Translations under genes and position numbers: made by a program
Shown here: positions 1-13,009 of the stretch, piece after piece
Layout: each line of letters begins with the position of its first letter
Numbering within the stretch: position 1 is the stretch's first letter
The notes under the pieces: generated by a model
Seen by the model: only the letters and a program-made list of their open reading frames with translations
Told to the model about the DNA's origin: nothing
The model's database searches: none
Assembly (NCBI RefSeq): GCF_002878395.1
Contig: NC_061116.1
Span: forward strand, 123,610,681-123,674,680
Reading direction: 5' to 3'
Length of the DNA: 64,000 nt
DNA from: Capsicum annuum
Lineage: Eukaryota > Streptophyta > Magnoliopsida > Solanales > Solanaceae

Positions 1-1065
1 AATTTTTATTTTTAATAAAATTAATTTTTATTATTTAGTTATAGAAAGTCTTTAATTTATATACTCAATTAATATTTCTCGCTTTAATTTTTTTATCTAA
101 AAAAACTTTTAGCTTTTTATAGAAAATATGTTATATAGATTAAAAAATAAAAATTGTGTCTATAAAAAAGTTTTTTTTTTAAAAATCAAATATTGATATA
201 AATACAAAGGTAAAATAGGTATTTTGAGAAATCAAATAGAAAAAAGGAGGGAGAATGATTATTGTAGAAAGTTGAGGGGGGTGTTTGATTTTTAAAACAA
301 AGTTCGGTAGTATAAACGATTTTAACCCTTATTTTATATGAAGATATTACATTAACTTCTTTAAAATATTTTAATTTAAGAATTTATCACAAAAAACAAT
401 AATTATTATGTTGACATTCAACTTAAATATAAAAATATAGACTTAGTTAAGAATCAAAAACTATTATTTTTATAATTTATCATTTACTATTATAATTTTT
501 TATTCATTGATTAAACACAAAGTTCATTTGTTTTCACCTGTGATTTTATGTCGCAAAAATTGACAAGTATAAATAACTAACAAAAATCTCACTTAAAAGG
601 TAGTATTAAGTTTTAAACTAAAAAAAATAAACCCAAATAATTATAAATGTTAGATACTCTGAAAAGGTGTCAAACTTGTGAATTATGATCCTTCATCCCA
701 ATCAAAAAATAAATTTCAGAATACATTAGTTCATTAATCTAATTTTATGTGTTCATACTTTTAGTATAAAAATTACCTAATAATTGACTATATTTAGGAT
801 GTACTATAAAACATTATTTCGTATATATATTTCAAAAAAAATTACAGCTAAAGAAAATATAATTTGATCTCAAAGCAGTTTATGATAAATTATCCAATTA
901 TATGATTATAAACTTAAATAATTATAAATACTTCTCAAAAAGGCATATTTAATTTTTCATTAAATATTATTAATTATAACATTAAAAAATATAATATAAA
1001 TTAGTGTTTTAATCTTTGTATCCTGAATTTGAAACCGGGCATAACACAGGCCTGGGTGGAACTAG
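1..1065 (+). mobile_element. Helitron-like element, right (3') part
   Basis: The stretch is AT-rich and non-coding. It ends in a GC-rich imperfect hairpin (CCGGGC, a short AT loop, then GGCCTGG at about 1034-1057) followed by CTAGT at 1062-1066, the terminal arrangement of Helitrons. The last 200 bases align by eye with the ends of the copies at 10317-11498 and 50648-51745 (same order: AATAATTATAAA, TTAATTATAA, TATAATATAAATTA, then the hairpin). The left end lies outside the window, and there is no helicase gene, so this is a non-autonomous copy. Seen: hairpin, CTAG end and similarity between copies. Inferred: the Helitron class. Confidence 0.5.
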
Positions 1066-1067
1066 TG

Positions 1068-1089
1068 GTGTATATATATATATATATAC
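1068..1089. repeat. (TA)n microsatellite
   Basis: A short run of alternating T and A follows the Helitron-like CTAG end, just left of the LTR element boundary at 1105. Confidence 0.8.
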
Positions 1090-2169
1090 ATACTCCACAT
1101 ATAGTGTCATGACCCATATTAACGGATCGTGCGGGCACCTACACTATTCTAAATAGTTAGAAAAATCCTTATTACCCAACTAAAAATATGCAGAAGATTT
1201 CTGTTTTTAAGGGAATACTGGATTAAATATAATAAGTAAATTAAATACTAATAAATAAATTTCTTCAAACACTTCTTACAAATGTCCTTCACTATTCCAA
1301 GATTTGATCAGACATGTACAAGAGCTATCTGCTATAATATAGACTAACAATAAAATAAATAATACAAAGACTTTAACATCTGCCAGGAAGAAAGTGCAGA
1401 AGTTAGTGTTGAATATCGTCATCTATCTAGTAACTACAACTAACCTACATCCAGTCTACACTTCAAGAAAGAATGTAGAAGAGTAGGGTCAGAACAACCA
1501 CACGTACTGGTAGGCATCATCGGCCGACCGTGTTAGTTCATATAACCATAAAATAGAATTAACAAAAATAAATCATGACATCTTGAATGAAATATAATCC
1601 AACTAAGGTTGTAATATTATTATTACTTTACCTGAATAAGTTACAACATCCAACTAATCTTCCAACACCATCAATATTATATTCGCTACTAATATACTCT
1701 AGACTCATCAATTCACACCATCAACCACAATCCAATGTTGATACATCACTATTACTCTTTATTCACCTTATCTTTTTCATTACTCATATTCACAGGAACA
1801 AACCCATAATCATAGACAATCCACACTAAATTCTTGGGCTAACAACCAAATTTTTTATTATAATATTAAAGAATAATAACTAGCCAATTTGGTAAGCTAC
1901 CATTAAAACACGTATAAATGAAGTAAGTCAACCAACATATAAGTAAGTACAAAGTTTCACTTTTTCAAATACATATCACACAATCAAATACCCAATGAAT
2001 TAATAAAACAACAATAACAGCTCAAACAGTGCTCACAAACAAGCCACATAACCATCAAGAGTATCAACCATACTGTAAACATCCACAGACCCAACACAAA
2101 TATGTACACACATGCTATGAGACTTATTTCCCCAAATAGTCATGACCTGCAGGAAACAATCTATGTTCA

Positions 2170-2378
2170 TGTACCGTACCGGAGTAGTACCCGATCCAAT
2201 ATATATATATCTGTACCAGCGTGGTACCCGATCCAACATATACATATCCGTACCGGCGTGGTACCTGATCCAACATACACATATCCGTACCGACGTGGTA
2301 CCCAATCCAACATACACATATCCGTACCGACGTGGTACCCAATCCAACATACACATATCCGTACCGACGTGGTACCCG

Positions 2379-2427
<49 letters not shown>

Positions 2428-2716
2428 ATACCGACGTGGTACTCGATTCAACATATATATATCCACACCGGCGTGGTACCCGATCCAACATATATATATC
2501 CGTACTGGTGTGGTACCCGATCCAACATACACATATTCATATCGACGTGGTACCCGATACAATATATATACATATCCATACCGGCATAGTACCCGATCCA
2601 ACATACACAAATTCGTACCGACGTGGTACCCGATCCAACCTATACATATCCGTACCGGCGTGGTACCAGATCCAACATATACATATCCGTACCGGCGTGG
2701 TAACCGATCCAACATA
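2170..2716. repeat. 37-bp minisatellite inside the LTR
   Basis: About 15 head-to-tail copies of a 37-bp unit containing GTACCGGCGTGGTACCCGAT and then CAACATATACATATCC. The GTGGTACC element recurs at 2221, 2258 and so on, exactly 37 bases apart. Each unit contains GTACC and GGTAC separated by five bases, so each can form a small hairpin. Because 37 is not a multiple of three, all frames stay open on both strands and give long artificial ORFs with a 37-residue period. An (AT)n tract interrupts the array. Confidence 0.92.
2384..2425. repeat. (AT)n expansion within the minisatellite
   Basis: About 42 bases of pure AT alternate in the middle of the 37-bp array. The partner array at 7884-8356 has only a short AT run at the equivalent kind of position, so this tract expanded after the LTRs were formed. 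Confidence 0.9.
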
Positions 2717-4528
2717 AATAATTATTATCAATATTATGACCCTCTCCTGGGTATTATTTCAATAATTCATAACGATTATCAACCAACCATTCATGACATT
2801 AATACACGGAGTTATTATTATCAAGAAGCCTCTCATAGGCACAATTCAATGCATCATCATTATCACCAATTTAGCCTCTCATGGGCATCCAATAAATAAA
2901 GTGCTTTTATCAATACCAAAATAAGAATATCATAAAATAAATCACAATTTAATACTTAAGCATGCAAGTCACTATTGGAGCATTACTTGCTCATTAATTC
3001 TTAAAATGTCACTACCTCTTTCCATATAATACAATCATTACACTAATTTAAGTCATCTATCCTTTAAATATTACTATGCTCATCAATACTTGATCCTATC
3101 ATGATTCTCCTCATTATATTATTGTCCAATACATGCAAATTAATATCATTATAACTCAATCAGGTACATCACTAGAACAACTAAGAACTATCATGTCCAC
3201 ATACTTCATTTACAACAATCTCTTTGCGGGCACGTAGCACATAATATCGCAAATATCACATGATTAATTAATAATATAGTTTTCGAAATTAAAGTTAAGT
3301 TCTTGCGTCTTTATCCACCTCAACTCCATGCCCGCAAGCCTAGACATGCTTTCTCCCATCAATTCTAAATTATGAAAATATAAATTAACATAATCTTTTA
3401 CTCATTAAACCTAGCCTACCTGGACGCCAAACTTTTGGAAGAAACAAGCTGCAACAAGGATGGTCTTTCCTTTCTTTCATGCCTTGGAACAATTAATCAA
3501 CTAAAAATTAAATAATTATAAGAGTAATTAAATATTTACTCTTCAAACAACTATATTGGGGATTCTAACCCGCTAATTCTACCCTTAATTCAAGGTCTAT
3601 ATCATTATCCAATGTCAATTAGCCATTAATTAGCTTTTTCAAGCTTAACCCATCTCCATTAATGAAGTTTTTATGTTAAAGGTCTCAACTTTACGGAATT
3701 CAAGGTTCCTAACCATCAAAATTCATAATCTAGTTTATAAAATTCATGTTAGGAATCTTTAATTTACAGTTTAGAATCAGCTCTACGTCATATTAAAAAC
3801 ACCCATGAGTATTTTCCAAAAGGATTCCACCATTAAAGGTTTTTCTAAGGATTCTACGATGATAAAGGATTAAAAGACGAAGAAATTAATGAAAAAACTT
3901 ACCTCAACGAAGGAATTTCACCTTAGGCCTTGAAAAATCACCTCTCTAGGGTTGAAGAATGAAATTAGGGGTTTTTAGACTTAAAATACGGCTGAAGATG
4001 ATTTAAATACCATCAGAATTTTCGCTAAAGCGAAATTCCGCTTCAGCCCGGACAATGCTCAGTAAAACAGTCATAACTTTTTACTCTAAATTCGAATTGT
4101 GGAATGGTTTGTTGCACTGGAAAAAGGACTCAGGGATCTTTACTTTGATAGGTATTGGGACCCCTAACTCTTTATATTCTATGGTAAATAGTCGCTTTAA
4201 GTTAGCCCTAGTAGAAACCCATATGAAACTGTATTGGAAAGAAAGTTTTAAACTTAACTTTGTGTTAGGGATATTGTATAACCTTAATTAATAGCTAAAG
4301 AAATTTCAAACTAAGTTATTGATATTAGAACTCATGAATAATTGAATTAATCGGGCTTTAGTCTATCTAGACATATCCAAAGGCTAAAATCTTCGCTGAA
4401 AAGTTTAAGGTAACATCGTAAATAAAATATTGGCTATTTTGGACACAAGTTAATATTGAGGAGTGAAAATTAAGAATTTTCATGAATTTATTATGAAGAA
4501 TTTAGTAACGACAAAATGGGTCGTTACA

Positions 4529-6811
4529 ATTAGATACCAATTTACCATCCGTTCGTCCCCGAACAGACATTCAGTAGAGAAATGCATGAGGTTAGAATTA
4601 GAGAGACATTACTAATAGAGTTGCTTATACTGCACCCTATTCACTCACTCGATATCCTTATAGACCAACCCACATTCTATACTTAATCATTCTATCAAAG
4701 CTTTTCGAAATACTAAGATACAGATTCAAATATTTACATACGAATCACTTATTCTCCTTTCAACGGCCTAAGTATGAAACTTGAGGTTTACAAAAGCAAG
4801 ATAAAGATGGTTAAAAGATTCACCTCGATGAAGACAAAGATCCAAAAGCACCTCTTTTTCACTACCAAAGCTCCAGAGTCCTGAATTCAATTCTGAAAAG
4901 TTCTACGAGATGCTACATGAATTTACTATTCGAATTTCAATACTAAACAAGTCACACCTAATCCATCTAACATACAAACTCTCCCTGAGACACCTGACTC
5001 AGTTTCTAGCCAAGACTATCTTATGGAGAGTCTACATCTTGATCATATGCTAATCACCACACCATTTACAAGTCACGTAACTTAGATACTCGCATACACT
5101 CAATCAAGACTACTAATTTATTGTATAAAGCTAGCTTTAACATCTCACAACCTCAAGATCACTCACCATTTCAAACTTAGTGTTTACTACTATATATAGG
5201 TGACAACACAACCTCTCACTCATTACACAGACTTACAACTATTACCCATAGAGATTCCACAGAATTAGAGGTTACAACACACTCTCTTCCACAACATTGT
5301 TAATATCCATTTAATAATCATATCTTAATCACTCAACAAGCATATCCACCAAGAATCACCCAACAAAAGATCAATCATGTTATTTAACAATGCACTTATT
5401 CCCCTATCCTGGGTCATTCTTAATTATTTTATGGGTGTAACTAAGTTAGTTAATTTTGCATTTCCATCATCGCGGGGATTTCTAACCTCTAAAAGAGTCA
5501 TACATCACCTAACTCTACAAGACATGTACATGCATAATTCAGCCACAAGGTCAAGTCAACAATAATTTATCTTCTTAAGTTTTTTCCTAATGCATAAATC
5601 TACAGTTATAACTTATGTACATAAAATTACTAACTCAATAGTTTTCAACGACCAACAGTTCATGGTCAAGCCAAATCACTCTTATATCACTAACATCAAT
5701 TTAAGATATACAGAGTCATTCTTATTTTTATCTAACAATAATTTTTATTACAGACTGTATTTAACTCAAAAATACCTCAAAAGTGGTTCCCACACCACTA
5801 ATACATAAACAAGGCCAAACAAAATAAATCGATTACATTCACATTCCGAACAAGTTATTGAATCGATCAAATTCTATAGGTATCAACAACCTCTACTAAT
5901 TTTGTCACTTTTATTTAAAACTCTTTATTTGCCAAGCATTAAGAATTCGTTCACATAAGGAACTCAAAGATAATGTCATTTAGCTAGTCCTCACAAGGAA
6001 CCCATTATAATTTCAATAATAGAATTGCACAAAAATTTTAAATACAGTCTCAATGACCGGACCATACAAGGATACCTAAATAATATCAAATAATTAAACC
6101 ACACAAGGATCCATCCATAACATTATTAACAAGAACCTCTCATTACAGAAGGCATATATAACCTCAATCTTTTATTCATATCACTTTTTCACCATTTTTT
6201 TTTGACATCATGTTCTCATATCATCCTCTCAATTCTCATACCATCAATTTTATTAGTATAACAGGACAAAAAATAAGTAAGCACTATAGAATTGCTAGTT
6301 TCACAATAACAAGAAATCAAATAATCCCATCATAATTATCAACAAAAACAACTTGGTCAATTTTCATAACTTAAATTCAAATAAAAAAAAATTTCCAACA
6401 ATGACAAAAATCTAGCATACAAGTTTAGCCAAATATCAAACACAAGCAATCAATAAGTTCACAACTTTCACAAGTCTTTACCTATTAACAATAAATTTTA
6501 AACCTTATTAACAGATACCAATGAAATCTCCTAAATTTTTATTCAAAATTACTAAGATACCAATTGGAATTAACTACATTCCAATTGAACTATGTTAATA
6601 TACCAATTAGACTTGTCTAGATACCAGTTGGATTCAATCTAATAGTCCAAGATTAGGATGGCACGATGGAGAGAAAGAAAGGAAAATGACTTCTACATAC
6701 CTCATAGCCTTCCGAAGATTGGGTGTGGGGACCTACACACCAATCTACGAAACTCTACAGACATTACTCTTGTACTTGTGGGACCAGTGAACCTAAGACT
6801 CTGATACCAAC
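4529..6811 (-). other. Internal region of the LARD-like element, no genes seen
   Basis: These 2.3 kb lie between the two LTRs. The longest open frames (5377-5565 and 5590-5808, plus strand) are 60-70 codons, oppose the element's direction and show no known domain or motif. No gag, protease or polymerase similarity is visible on either strand. Function, if any, would be in RNA packaging and priming. Confidence 0.6.
6797..6811 (-). promoter_or_regulatory. Primer binding site, initiator-Met tRNA type
   Basis: Read on the minus strand directly after the LTR end TCGTGACA, the sequence is GTTGGTATCAGAGTC. TGGTATCAGAG is the usual complement of the initiator-Met tRNA 3' end in plant LTR retrotransposons. 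This site assigns the element to the minus strand. Confidence 0.8.
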
Positions 6812-9800
6812 TGTCACGACCCATATTAACGGATTGTCCGGGCACCTACACTATTCTAAATAGCTAGGAGAACCCTTGTTACCCAACTAAAATATGCAGA
6901 AGAGTTCTGTTTAAAAGGGAACACTGGATTATATATAATAAGTAAATTAAATACTAATAAATAAATTTCTTTAAAAACTTCTTACAAATGTCCTTCACTG
7001 TCCCAAGACTTGGTCAGACATGTATAAGAGCTATCTACTACAACATAGACTGACAATAAAATAAATAATATAAAGACTAATATCTTCCAGGAAGAAAGTG
7101 CAGAAGTTAGTGCTGAATATCGTCATCCATCTAGTAATTGCAACTAACCTGCATCTAGTCTACACTCCAAGAAGGAATATAAAAGAGTAGGGTCAGTACA
7201 ACCACACGTACTGGTAGGCATTATCGACCGACCGTGTTAGTTCATATAACCATAAAATAGAAATAACAAAAATAAATCATGACATCTTGAATGGAATATA
7301 ATTCAACTAAGGTTGTAATATTATTATTACGTTACCTAAATAAGTTACTACATCCAACTACTCTTTCAACACCATCAATATTATATTCGCTACTAACATA
7401 CTCTAGCCTCATCAATTCACACCATCAACAATAATCCAACGCTAATAAATCACTATTCCTCTTTATTCACCTTATCTTTTTCATTACTCATACTCACAGG
7501 AACAAACTCGTAATCATAGACAATCCACACTAAATTCTTGAGCTAACAACCAAATGCTCTATTATAATATTAAAGAATGATAACTAGCCAATTTGATAAG
7601 CTATGATTAAAACATGTATAAATGAAGTAAGTCAACCAACATATAAGTAAGTACAAATTTTTACTTTTTCAAATACATATCACACAATTAAATACCGAAT
7701 GAATTATTAATACAACAATAACAGATCAAATAGTGCTCACAAATAAGCCACATAACCATCAAGAGAATCAACCATACTGTAAATATCCACAGACTCAACA
7801 CAAATATGTATACACATGCTATGGGACTTATTTTTGCCCAAATAGTCATGACCTGTAAGGAACAATCTATGTTCATGTACCGTACCTGTGTGGTACCCGA
7901 TCCAACATATACATATCCGTACCGGCGTGGTACCTGATCTAACATATACATATCTGTACTGGCATAGTATCCGATTCAACATATACATATCCGTACCGGC
8001 GTGGTACCCGATCCAACATACACATATCTGTACCGGCATGGTACCCGATCCAATATATATATATATATCCATACCGGCATGGTACCCGATTCAATATATA
8101 CATATCTATATCGGTGTGGTACCCGATCCAATATATACATATCCGTACTGACATGGTACCCGATCCAATATACATATATCCGTACCAGCATGGTACACGA
8201 TCTAATATATATACATATCCGTACCGGCGTGGTACCTGATCCAATATACATAAATCTATACCAACGTGGTACCCGATCCAACATATACATATTCATACTG
8301 ACGTGGTACCCGATCCAACATATACATATCCGTACCAGCGTGATACCCGATCCAAAATAAATAAATATTATCAATATTTTGACCCTCTCCTGGGTATTAT
8401 TTCAATAATTCATCACGATCATCAACCAACCATTCATGGCATTAATACAAGGAGTTATTATTATCAAGAAGCCTCTCATAGGCATAATTCAATGCATCAT
8501 CATTATCACCAATTTATTCTTTCATGGGTATCCAATAGATAAAGTACTTTTATCAATACCAAAATAAGAATATCATAAAATAAATCACAATTTAATACTT
8601 AAGCATGCAAGTCACTATTGGAGCATTACTTGCTCATTAATTCTTAAAATGTCACTACCTCTTTCCATATAATTCAATCATTACACAAATTTAAGTCATC
8701 TGTCCTTTAGATATTACTATGCTTATCAATACTTGATCTTATCATGATTCTCCTCATCATATTATTGTCCAATACATGCAAATTAATATCATTATAACTC
8801 AACCAGGTACATCACTAGAACAACTAAGAACTATCATGTCCACATACTTCATTTACAAGAATCTCCTTGCGGGCACATAGCACATAATATCACAAATATC
8901 ACATGATTAATCAATAATATAGTTTTTGAGATTAATGTTACGTTATTGTGTCTTTATCCACCTCAACTCCATACCCGTAAGCCTAGACACGCTTTCTCCC
9001 ATCAATTCTAAATTATATAAATTAACACAATCTTTTACTCATTAAACCTAGCCTACCTGGACGCCAAACTTTTGGAAGAAGCAAGCTGCAATAAGGACGC
9101 TCTTTCCTTTCTTTCATGCCTTAGAGCAATCAATCATCTAAAAATCAAATAATTATAAGAGTAATTAAATATTTACTCTTCAAACAAATATATTGGGGAT
9201 TCAAACCCACTAATTCTACCCTTAATTCAAGGTCTATATCATTACCCAATGTCAATTAGCCATTAATTAGCTCTTTCAAGCTTAACCCATCTCCATTAAT
9301 GGAGTTTTTATGCTAAAGGTCTCATCTTTATGGAATTCAAGGTTCATAACTGTCAAAATTCATAATCTAGTTTATAAAATTCATGTCAGGAATCTTTAAT
9401 TTACAGTTTAGAATTAGCTCTATGTCATATTAAAATCACCCATGAGTATTTCCCAAAAGGATTTCACCATTAAAGGTTTTTCTAAGGATTCTAAGATATT
9501 AAAGGATTAAAAGACGAAGAAAATAATGAAAAAACTTACCTCAACAAAGGAATTTCACCTTTGGCCTTGGGAAATCACCTCTCTAGGGTTGGAGAATGAA
9601 GTTAAGGGTTTTTAGACTTAAAATATGGATGAAGTTGATTTAAATACCATCAGAATTTTCACTACAACAAAATCCCACTTCAGCCTGGACAATGCTCAGT
9701 AAAACTGTATTAACTTCTTACTCCGAATTTGGATTGTCGAACTATTTTTTACGTTGGAAAGGGGTCTCAGAGATCTTTAATTTGATAGGTATTGATACCT

Positions 9801-10166
9801 ATAACTCTTTATATTCTATGGTATATGGTCGTTTTAATTTAGCCCTAGTAGAAGCCTATATAGAAACTGTATCGGAAAGAAAGTTTTAAACTCAACTTTG
9901 TGTTAGGGATATTGTGTGACCTTAATTAATATCTAAAGAAATTTTAAACTAATTTATTGATATTAGAACTCATGAATAATTAAATTCATCGGGCTTGAGT
10001 CTATCTAGACATATCCGAAGGCTAAAATCTTCACTGAAAAGTTTAAGGTAACGTAATAAATAAAATATTGGCTATTTTGGACACAAGTTAATATTGAGGA
10101 GTGAAAATTAATAATTTTCATAAATTTATTATGAATAATTTAGTAACGATGAAATGGGTCGTTACA
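6812..10166 (-). repeat. LTR of the LARD-like element (5' LTR by orientation)
   Basis: This is the second copy of the 3.4-kb LTR, starting TGTCACGACCCA and ending TGGGTCGTTACA. It matches 1105-4528 in order throughout, with scattered substitutions, small indels and a different minisatellite copy number. Confidence 0.8.
7884..8356. repeat. 37-bp minisatellite, second LTR copy
   Basis: About 13 copies of the same 37-bp unit as at 2170-2716, more degenerate. The GTACC/GGTAC arms are altered in several units, for example GCATGGTAC and GACATGGTAC. Open frames on both strands here are artefacts of the repeat. Confidence 0.92.
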
Positions 10167-10316
10167 AGTTCTGTACTTTAATATTTTGTAAGTCTTTTTA
10201 AAAGTGTCAAACTGATATTACTAAAAATAAAAAAGAGGATGAAATTTTTGTAAAATATCAACTATATTTTTAATGTTAATTTGGGACCGGGCTTAGCACG
10301 GGCTAAGTGACACTTT
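10167..10316 (+). mobile_element. Helitron-like 3' terminus remnant
   Basis: A short AT-rich stretch ends in CCGGGCTTAGCACGGGCTAA. This contains the CTTAGC/GCTAAG inverted repeat and resembles the terminal hairpin of the neighbouring Helitron-like copies. The expected CTAG is replaced by CACTTTT. Its left part may be the bases at 1066-1104, split off when the LTR element inserted. Confidence 0.4.
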
Positions 10317-11498
10317 TACTATATATAAGGGATAATCTCAGATTTTGGTAGTTCTCACAAGGCTATTTTAGGTATTTAACTTCCTTGGCTAAGTGAATTA
10401 AGAGAATACATATGGAGAATGATGGTGTTATTTCGTCAAATATTTTTATTTTTGCCCTTATTATATTTGTTATTGTCATTCCCACTTGTGTGTTTGTATT
10501 CATCTCTTCTTATCACTTAATAAATTATCTTTTGATTAAAATTCCCTTCATTTTTAATTAATAATCACTTTTGCTCAAAAAAATTATTCAAAAATAACTT
10601 TCTTATAAAATCAAAGTTAGTAATAATTTTCAACTACACCCTTATAGTAAATATTTTGCAATTATTTAAAAAATGTATAATAAATAGGATAATTTAATCA
10701 ATAATAAATAGTATATTGGCCTTATTCTTTTTTTAGTGGACATGAAAAAATATAAATCAATAATTAAAAAGAGTAAATAGAATATTTTTTTTAAAGGGCA
10801 CGTAAATAATAAACACACAAGTAAATGGACCCAATGGAACAATCAATTAATTTAATTAAATTTAATTATTATTTAATATTCTTATAGATCAAAATTAAGT
10901 TAGTTTATGCAAATCTTCTAAATTATGGTTATAACTATTTTTTATATTTACTTGAAGTCATTGAAATATTTTGTTGCATTAGATTAAAAAAATAAATTTT
11001 GCAAAAACTCTTGTCACATGAAATTATAGGTGAAAATAAAATAATAAATATGAAAAAAAATTTATGTCTATCTATAACTGAGAAATTACATACCCACAGT
11101 CATTAAAATAGTAATATTTTCTATTTTTGATCATCATTGAATTGCCATTATTAAAATATCATCATTTTATTTTATAAAATATTGAACTACTTGTGACCTT
11201 TTGATATATTCTAATTCTCCAATAATTCTTTCTTCTGCATGTGACCTTTTGATATATTCTAATTCTCCAATAATACTTTCTTCTGCATAAATAAAAATTT
11301 ATTTAAAACAATCCAATTATATGATTAAGAACTCTAATAATTATAAAACTTATTAACAAAATACATTTAATACGGCAGTCATTATATTATGTTAATTATA
11401 AAGTAAAAGATATAATGTAAATTATATTTTTTGAATTTGAATTATATTTTTATATCATGAGTTTGGGCTCGGGCTTAGCATGGGCCTTATGAAACTAG
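10317..11498 (+). mobile_element. Non-autonomous Helitron-like element
   Basis: It starts near ACTATATATAAGGG and continues with TTTTGGTAGTTCTCACAAGG. It ends with the hairpin region CGGGCTTAGCATGGGCC and CTAG at 11495-11498. The copy at 50648-51745 shares the same start (TTTTGGTAGTCCTCACAAGG), the same internal blocks (such as CTATCTATAACT near the right end) and the same hairpin, so both termini are defined by comparison. There is no coding sequence. The 24-base block starting GTGACCTTTTGATATATTC occurs twice in tandem near 11194 and 11240. Confidence 0.6.
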
Positions 11499-12049
11499 GG
11501 GCTTTGTGTTAAAAGTGACAAAAGAGTTTGAAAATGTGGTGTAGGTTACTCAAATCTTAATAATTGAGGGGAGGTGATAATTACTTTATTATGTATTAAG
11601 AAAGTTGAAAAAGTTTGAAAATAGCCCACCAGTTTTTAAATTCACACTTTAATCCAAATGTTAGTTAATATAACAGAAAACGGAGGAAAAAAGACGTCTT
11701 TCTCTCTCTTCTTATCTGTTGTTGTTTTCTTTCTCTTCGCGATTATTGTTGTTCATTGTTGCTGTTGTTTTTTTATCATCTTCTACTTCATTATTATCAT
11801 CTTCAACTTTATTATCATAATCTTGTACTTCATTATCCATTTCATCTTCTTTTTGTCGACCATTGTTAATGTTTTTAAATTTTTAGGTCAAATTTTATTT
11901 CGTACATCACTTTGGCATTACTTCATAGGTGACTTTGGTAAGTAAAATTATAATTTTTAGTTGAATTTGTCATCTGGGTACACTGCTACTGCTATTTTTT
12001 AACAATGGATAGAACCCGTTTATGAATCCAACATAAGAGCCATTTGTTT
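11499..12049. other. AT/T-rich stretch, no supported gene
   Basis: It holds an open frame at 11658-11945 (plus) made of TTC/ATT/GTT-rich low-complexity sequence encoding almost only F, I, V, L and C. I see no domain or coding-like codon use. It could be a decayed 5' leader of the MULE-like remains to the right, which is only a guess. Confidence 0.4.
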
Positions 12050-12255
12050 TAACAAATCACTCATCTGTTGCGACAGATGAGTAATCTGTTGCAATGGAAG
12101 ACTCATATGTTGAATTCACGAATGGTTTCTATATAGTACCCATAACATGAATCGAATAGATGAGTCATCTACTGCAACAGATGAGTTACGTTGCAATAGA
12201 CTAGTTATACGTTGCAACAGACTAGTTATATGTTGTAATAGATGAGTGATCTGTT
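12050..12255. repeat. Palindromic GTTGCAAC repeat cluster 1
   Basis: Degenerate short repeats are built on ATCTGTTGCAACAGAT with GAGT spacers. Examples are CATCTGTTGCGACAGATG, CTACTGCAACAGATGAG and ACGTTGCAACAGACTAG. Each arm also carries CATCTG or CAGATG. Unit spacing is roughly 20-24 bases. Confidence 0.75.
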
Positions 12256-12382
12256 TGGAACAACACAAAACAACTCCTGCCATAAACCCAACAGATAACC
12301 AATATGTTTCAAAACTCTTGCTATTGCTACTGGATTCAAAAGGAGTAGCTGTTTGTTCACTTCCATTTATTAATTACATTCA

Positions 12383-12972
12383 AACTGGTGACTTTTTGAT
12401 TACTGTGAAAAGTTATGACTTTTCAGCTTATTATTATTAATTAGTTCTTAAATTTAAATAACTTTTTTCTCAATTAAATAATCGAAGACTTCTCACCTTT
12501 TCAATAACCGTTTTTATTGAGTTGACAGATATACCATCTATTGCAACAAATCGACTATCTGTTACATCAAATAATCTATATAATCAATCTGTTGCAACGT
12601 ATAATCTATCTTTTTTAATAATCATCATATACTTTCATTAATCCAAATTGGTGACTTTTTTGTTATATAAATTTAAAAAGCAAATTTAAAAAAAATGGTG
12701 AAAAGTCACTACTTGTCACCTATTTAATATTAACATCAATTATTCAAATTAAATAATAATTTTTTTACGGTTATAAATTGTGTTTACTATTTATTTTCTT
12801 ATTATTTTCTATGAAAAAAAATGACTTAATTAAATCAAGCTGGTGAGTTTTTGATTATTGTGACAAGTCAGGATTTTTCAGCTTATTATTATTAATTAGT
12901 TCTTAAATTTAAATAACCTTTGTCTTAATTAAATAATCAAAGACTTCTCACCTTTTCAATAACCATTTTTTT
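12383..12972. repeat. Direct repeat pair around TGGTGACTTTTTGATTA
   Basis: About 130 bases at 12383-12515 recur at 12840-12972. They have the same order of blocks (TTTTCAGCTTATTATTATTA, TTAGTTCTTAAATTTAAATA, GACTTCTCACCTTTTCAATA). Between them, at about 12692-12720, GGTGAAAAGT and ACTTGTCACC face each other as an inverted repeat. Confidence 0.8.
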
Positions 12973-13009
12973 TTAATACAATAATAACCATTTTTATCGA
13001 CTTGTGGCA

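Larger units (their letters stand above)
1105..4528 (-). repeat. LTR of the LARD-like element (3' LTR by orientation)
   Basis: This 3.4-kb LTR starts TGTCATGACCCA and ends TGGGTCGTTACA on the plus strand. It is colinear with 6812-10166 over its whole length, including the minisatellite block. The open frames inside it come from the tandem array or are short AT-rich chance frames. The side facing the internal region (4529 onward, minus strand) lacks a good polypurine tract, but GGGGACGAAC lies about 30 bases away; that motif is common just before the 3' LTR in Solanaceae gypsy elements. Confidence 0.8.
1105..10166 (-). mobile_element. Non-coding LTR retrotransposon with giant LTRs (LARD-like), minus strand
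   Basis: Two long direct repeats (1105-4528 and 6812-10166) begin TGTCAYGACCCA on the plus strand and end TGGGTCGTTACA, so their ends are inverted repeats starting TG and ending CA. Read on the minus strand, the repeat at 6812 is followed after two bases by TGGTATCAGAG, a primer binding site of initiator-Met tRNA type, which fixes the orientation. The 2.3-kb internal region has no gag or pol. Long LTRs plus a non-coding core match large retrotransposon derivatives (LARDs), which depend on an autonomous partner for proteins. No 5-bp target duplication is visible: TATAG lies left and AGTTC right. The LTRs are clearly diverged (about eight differences in the first 76 bases), so the insertion is old. 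Confidence 0.8.

Noticed and set aside
2033..2899. Long open frames on both strands (up to 265 codons) with repeated Tyr/Arg/Pro-rich runs
   Set aside because: They are translations of the 37-bp minisatellite in all frames; the period is 37 residues on both strands and there is no codon bias or domain.
7688..8542. Second set of long repetitive frames
   Set aside because: Same artefact in the second LTR copy of the minisatellite.
1105..10166. Segmental duplication of two 3.4-kb blocks
   Set aside because: The ends form TG…CA inverted repeats and a primer binding site abuts one copy, so LTRs explain them better.
11658..11945. 95-codon ORF rich in Phe/Ile/Cys, suggestive of a membrane protein
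   Set aside because: It is low-complexity T-rich DNA made of TTC/ATT/GTT runs, with no homologous feature recognised.
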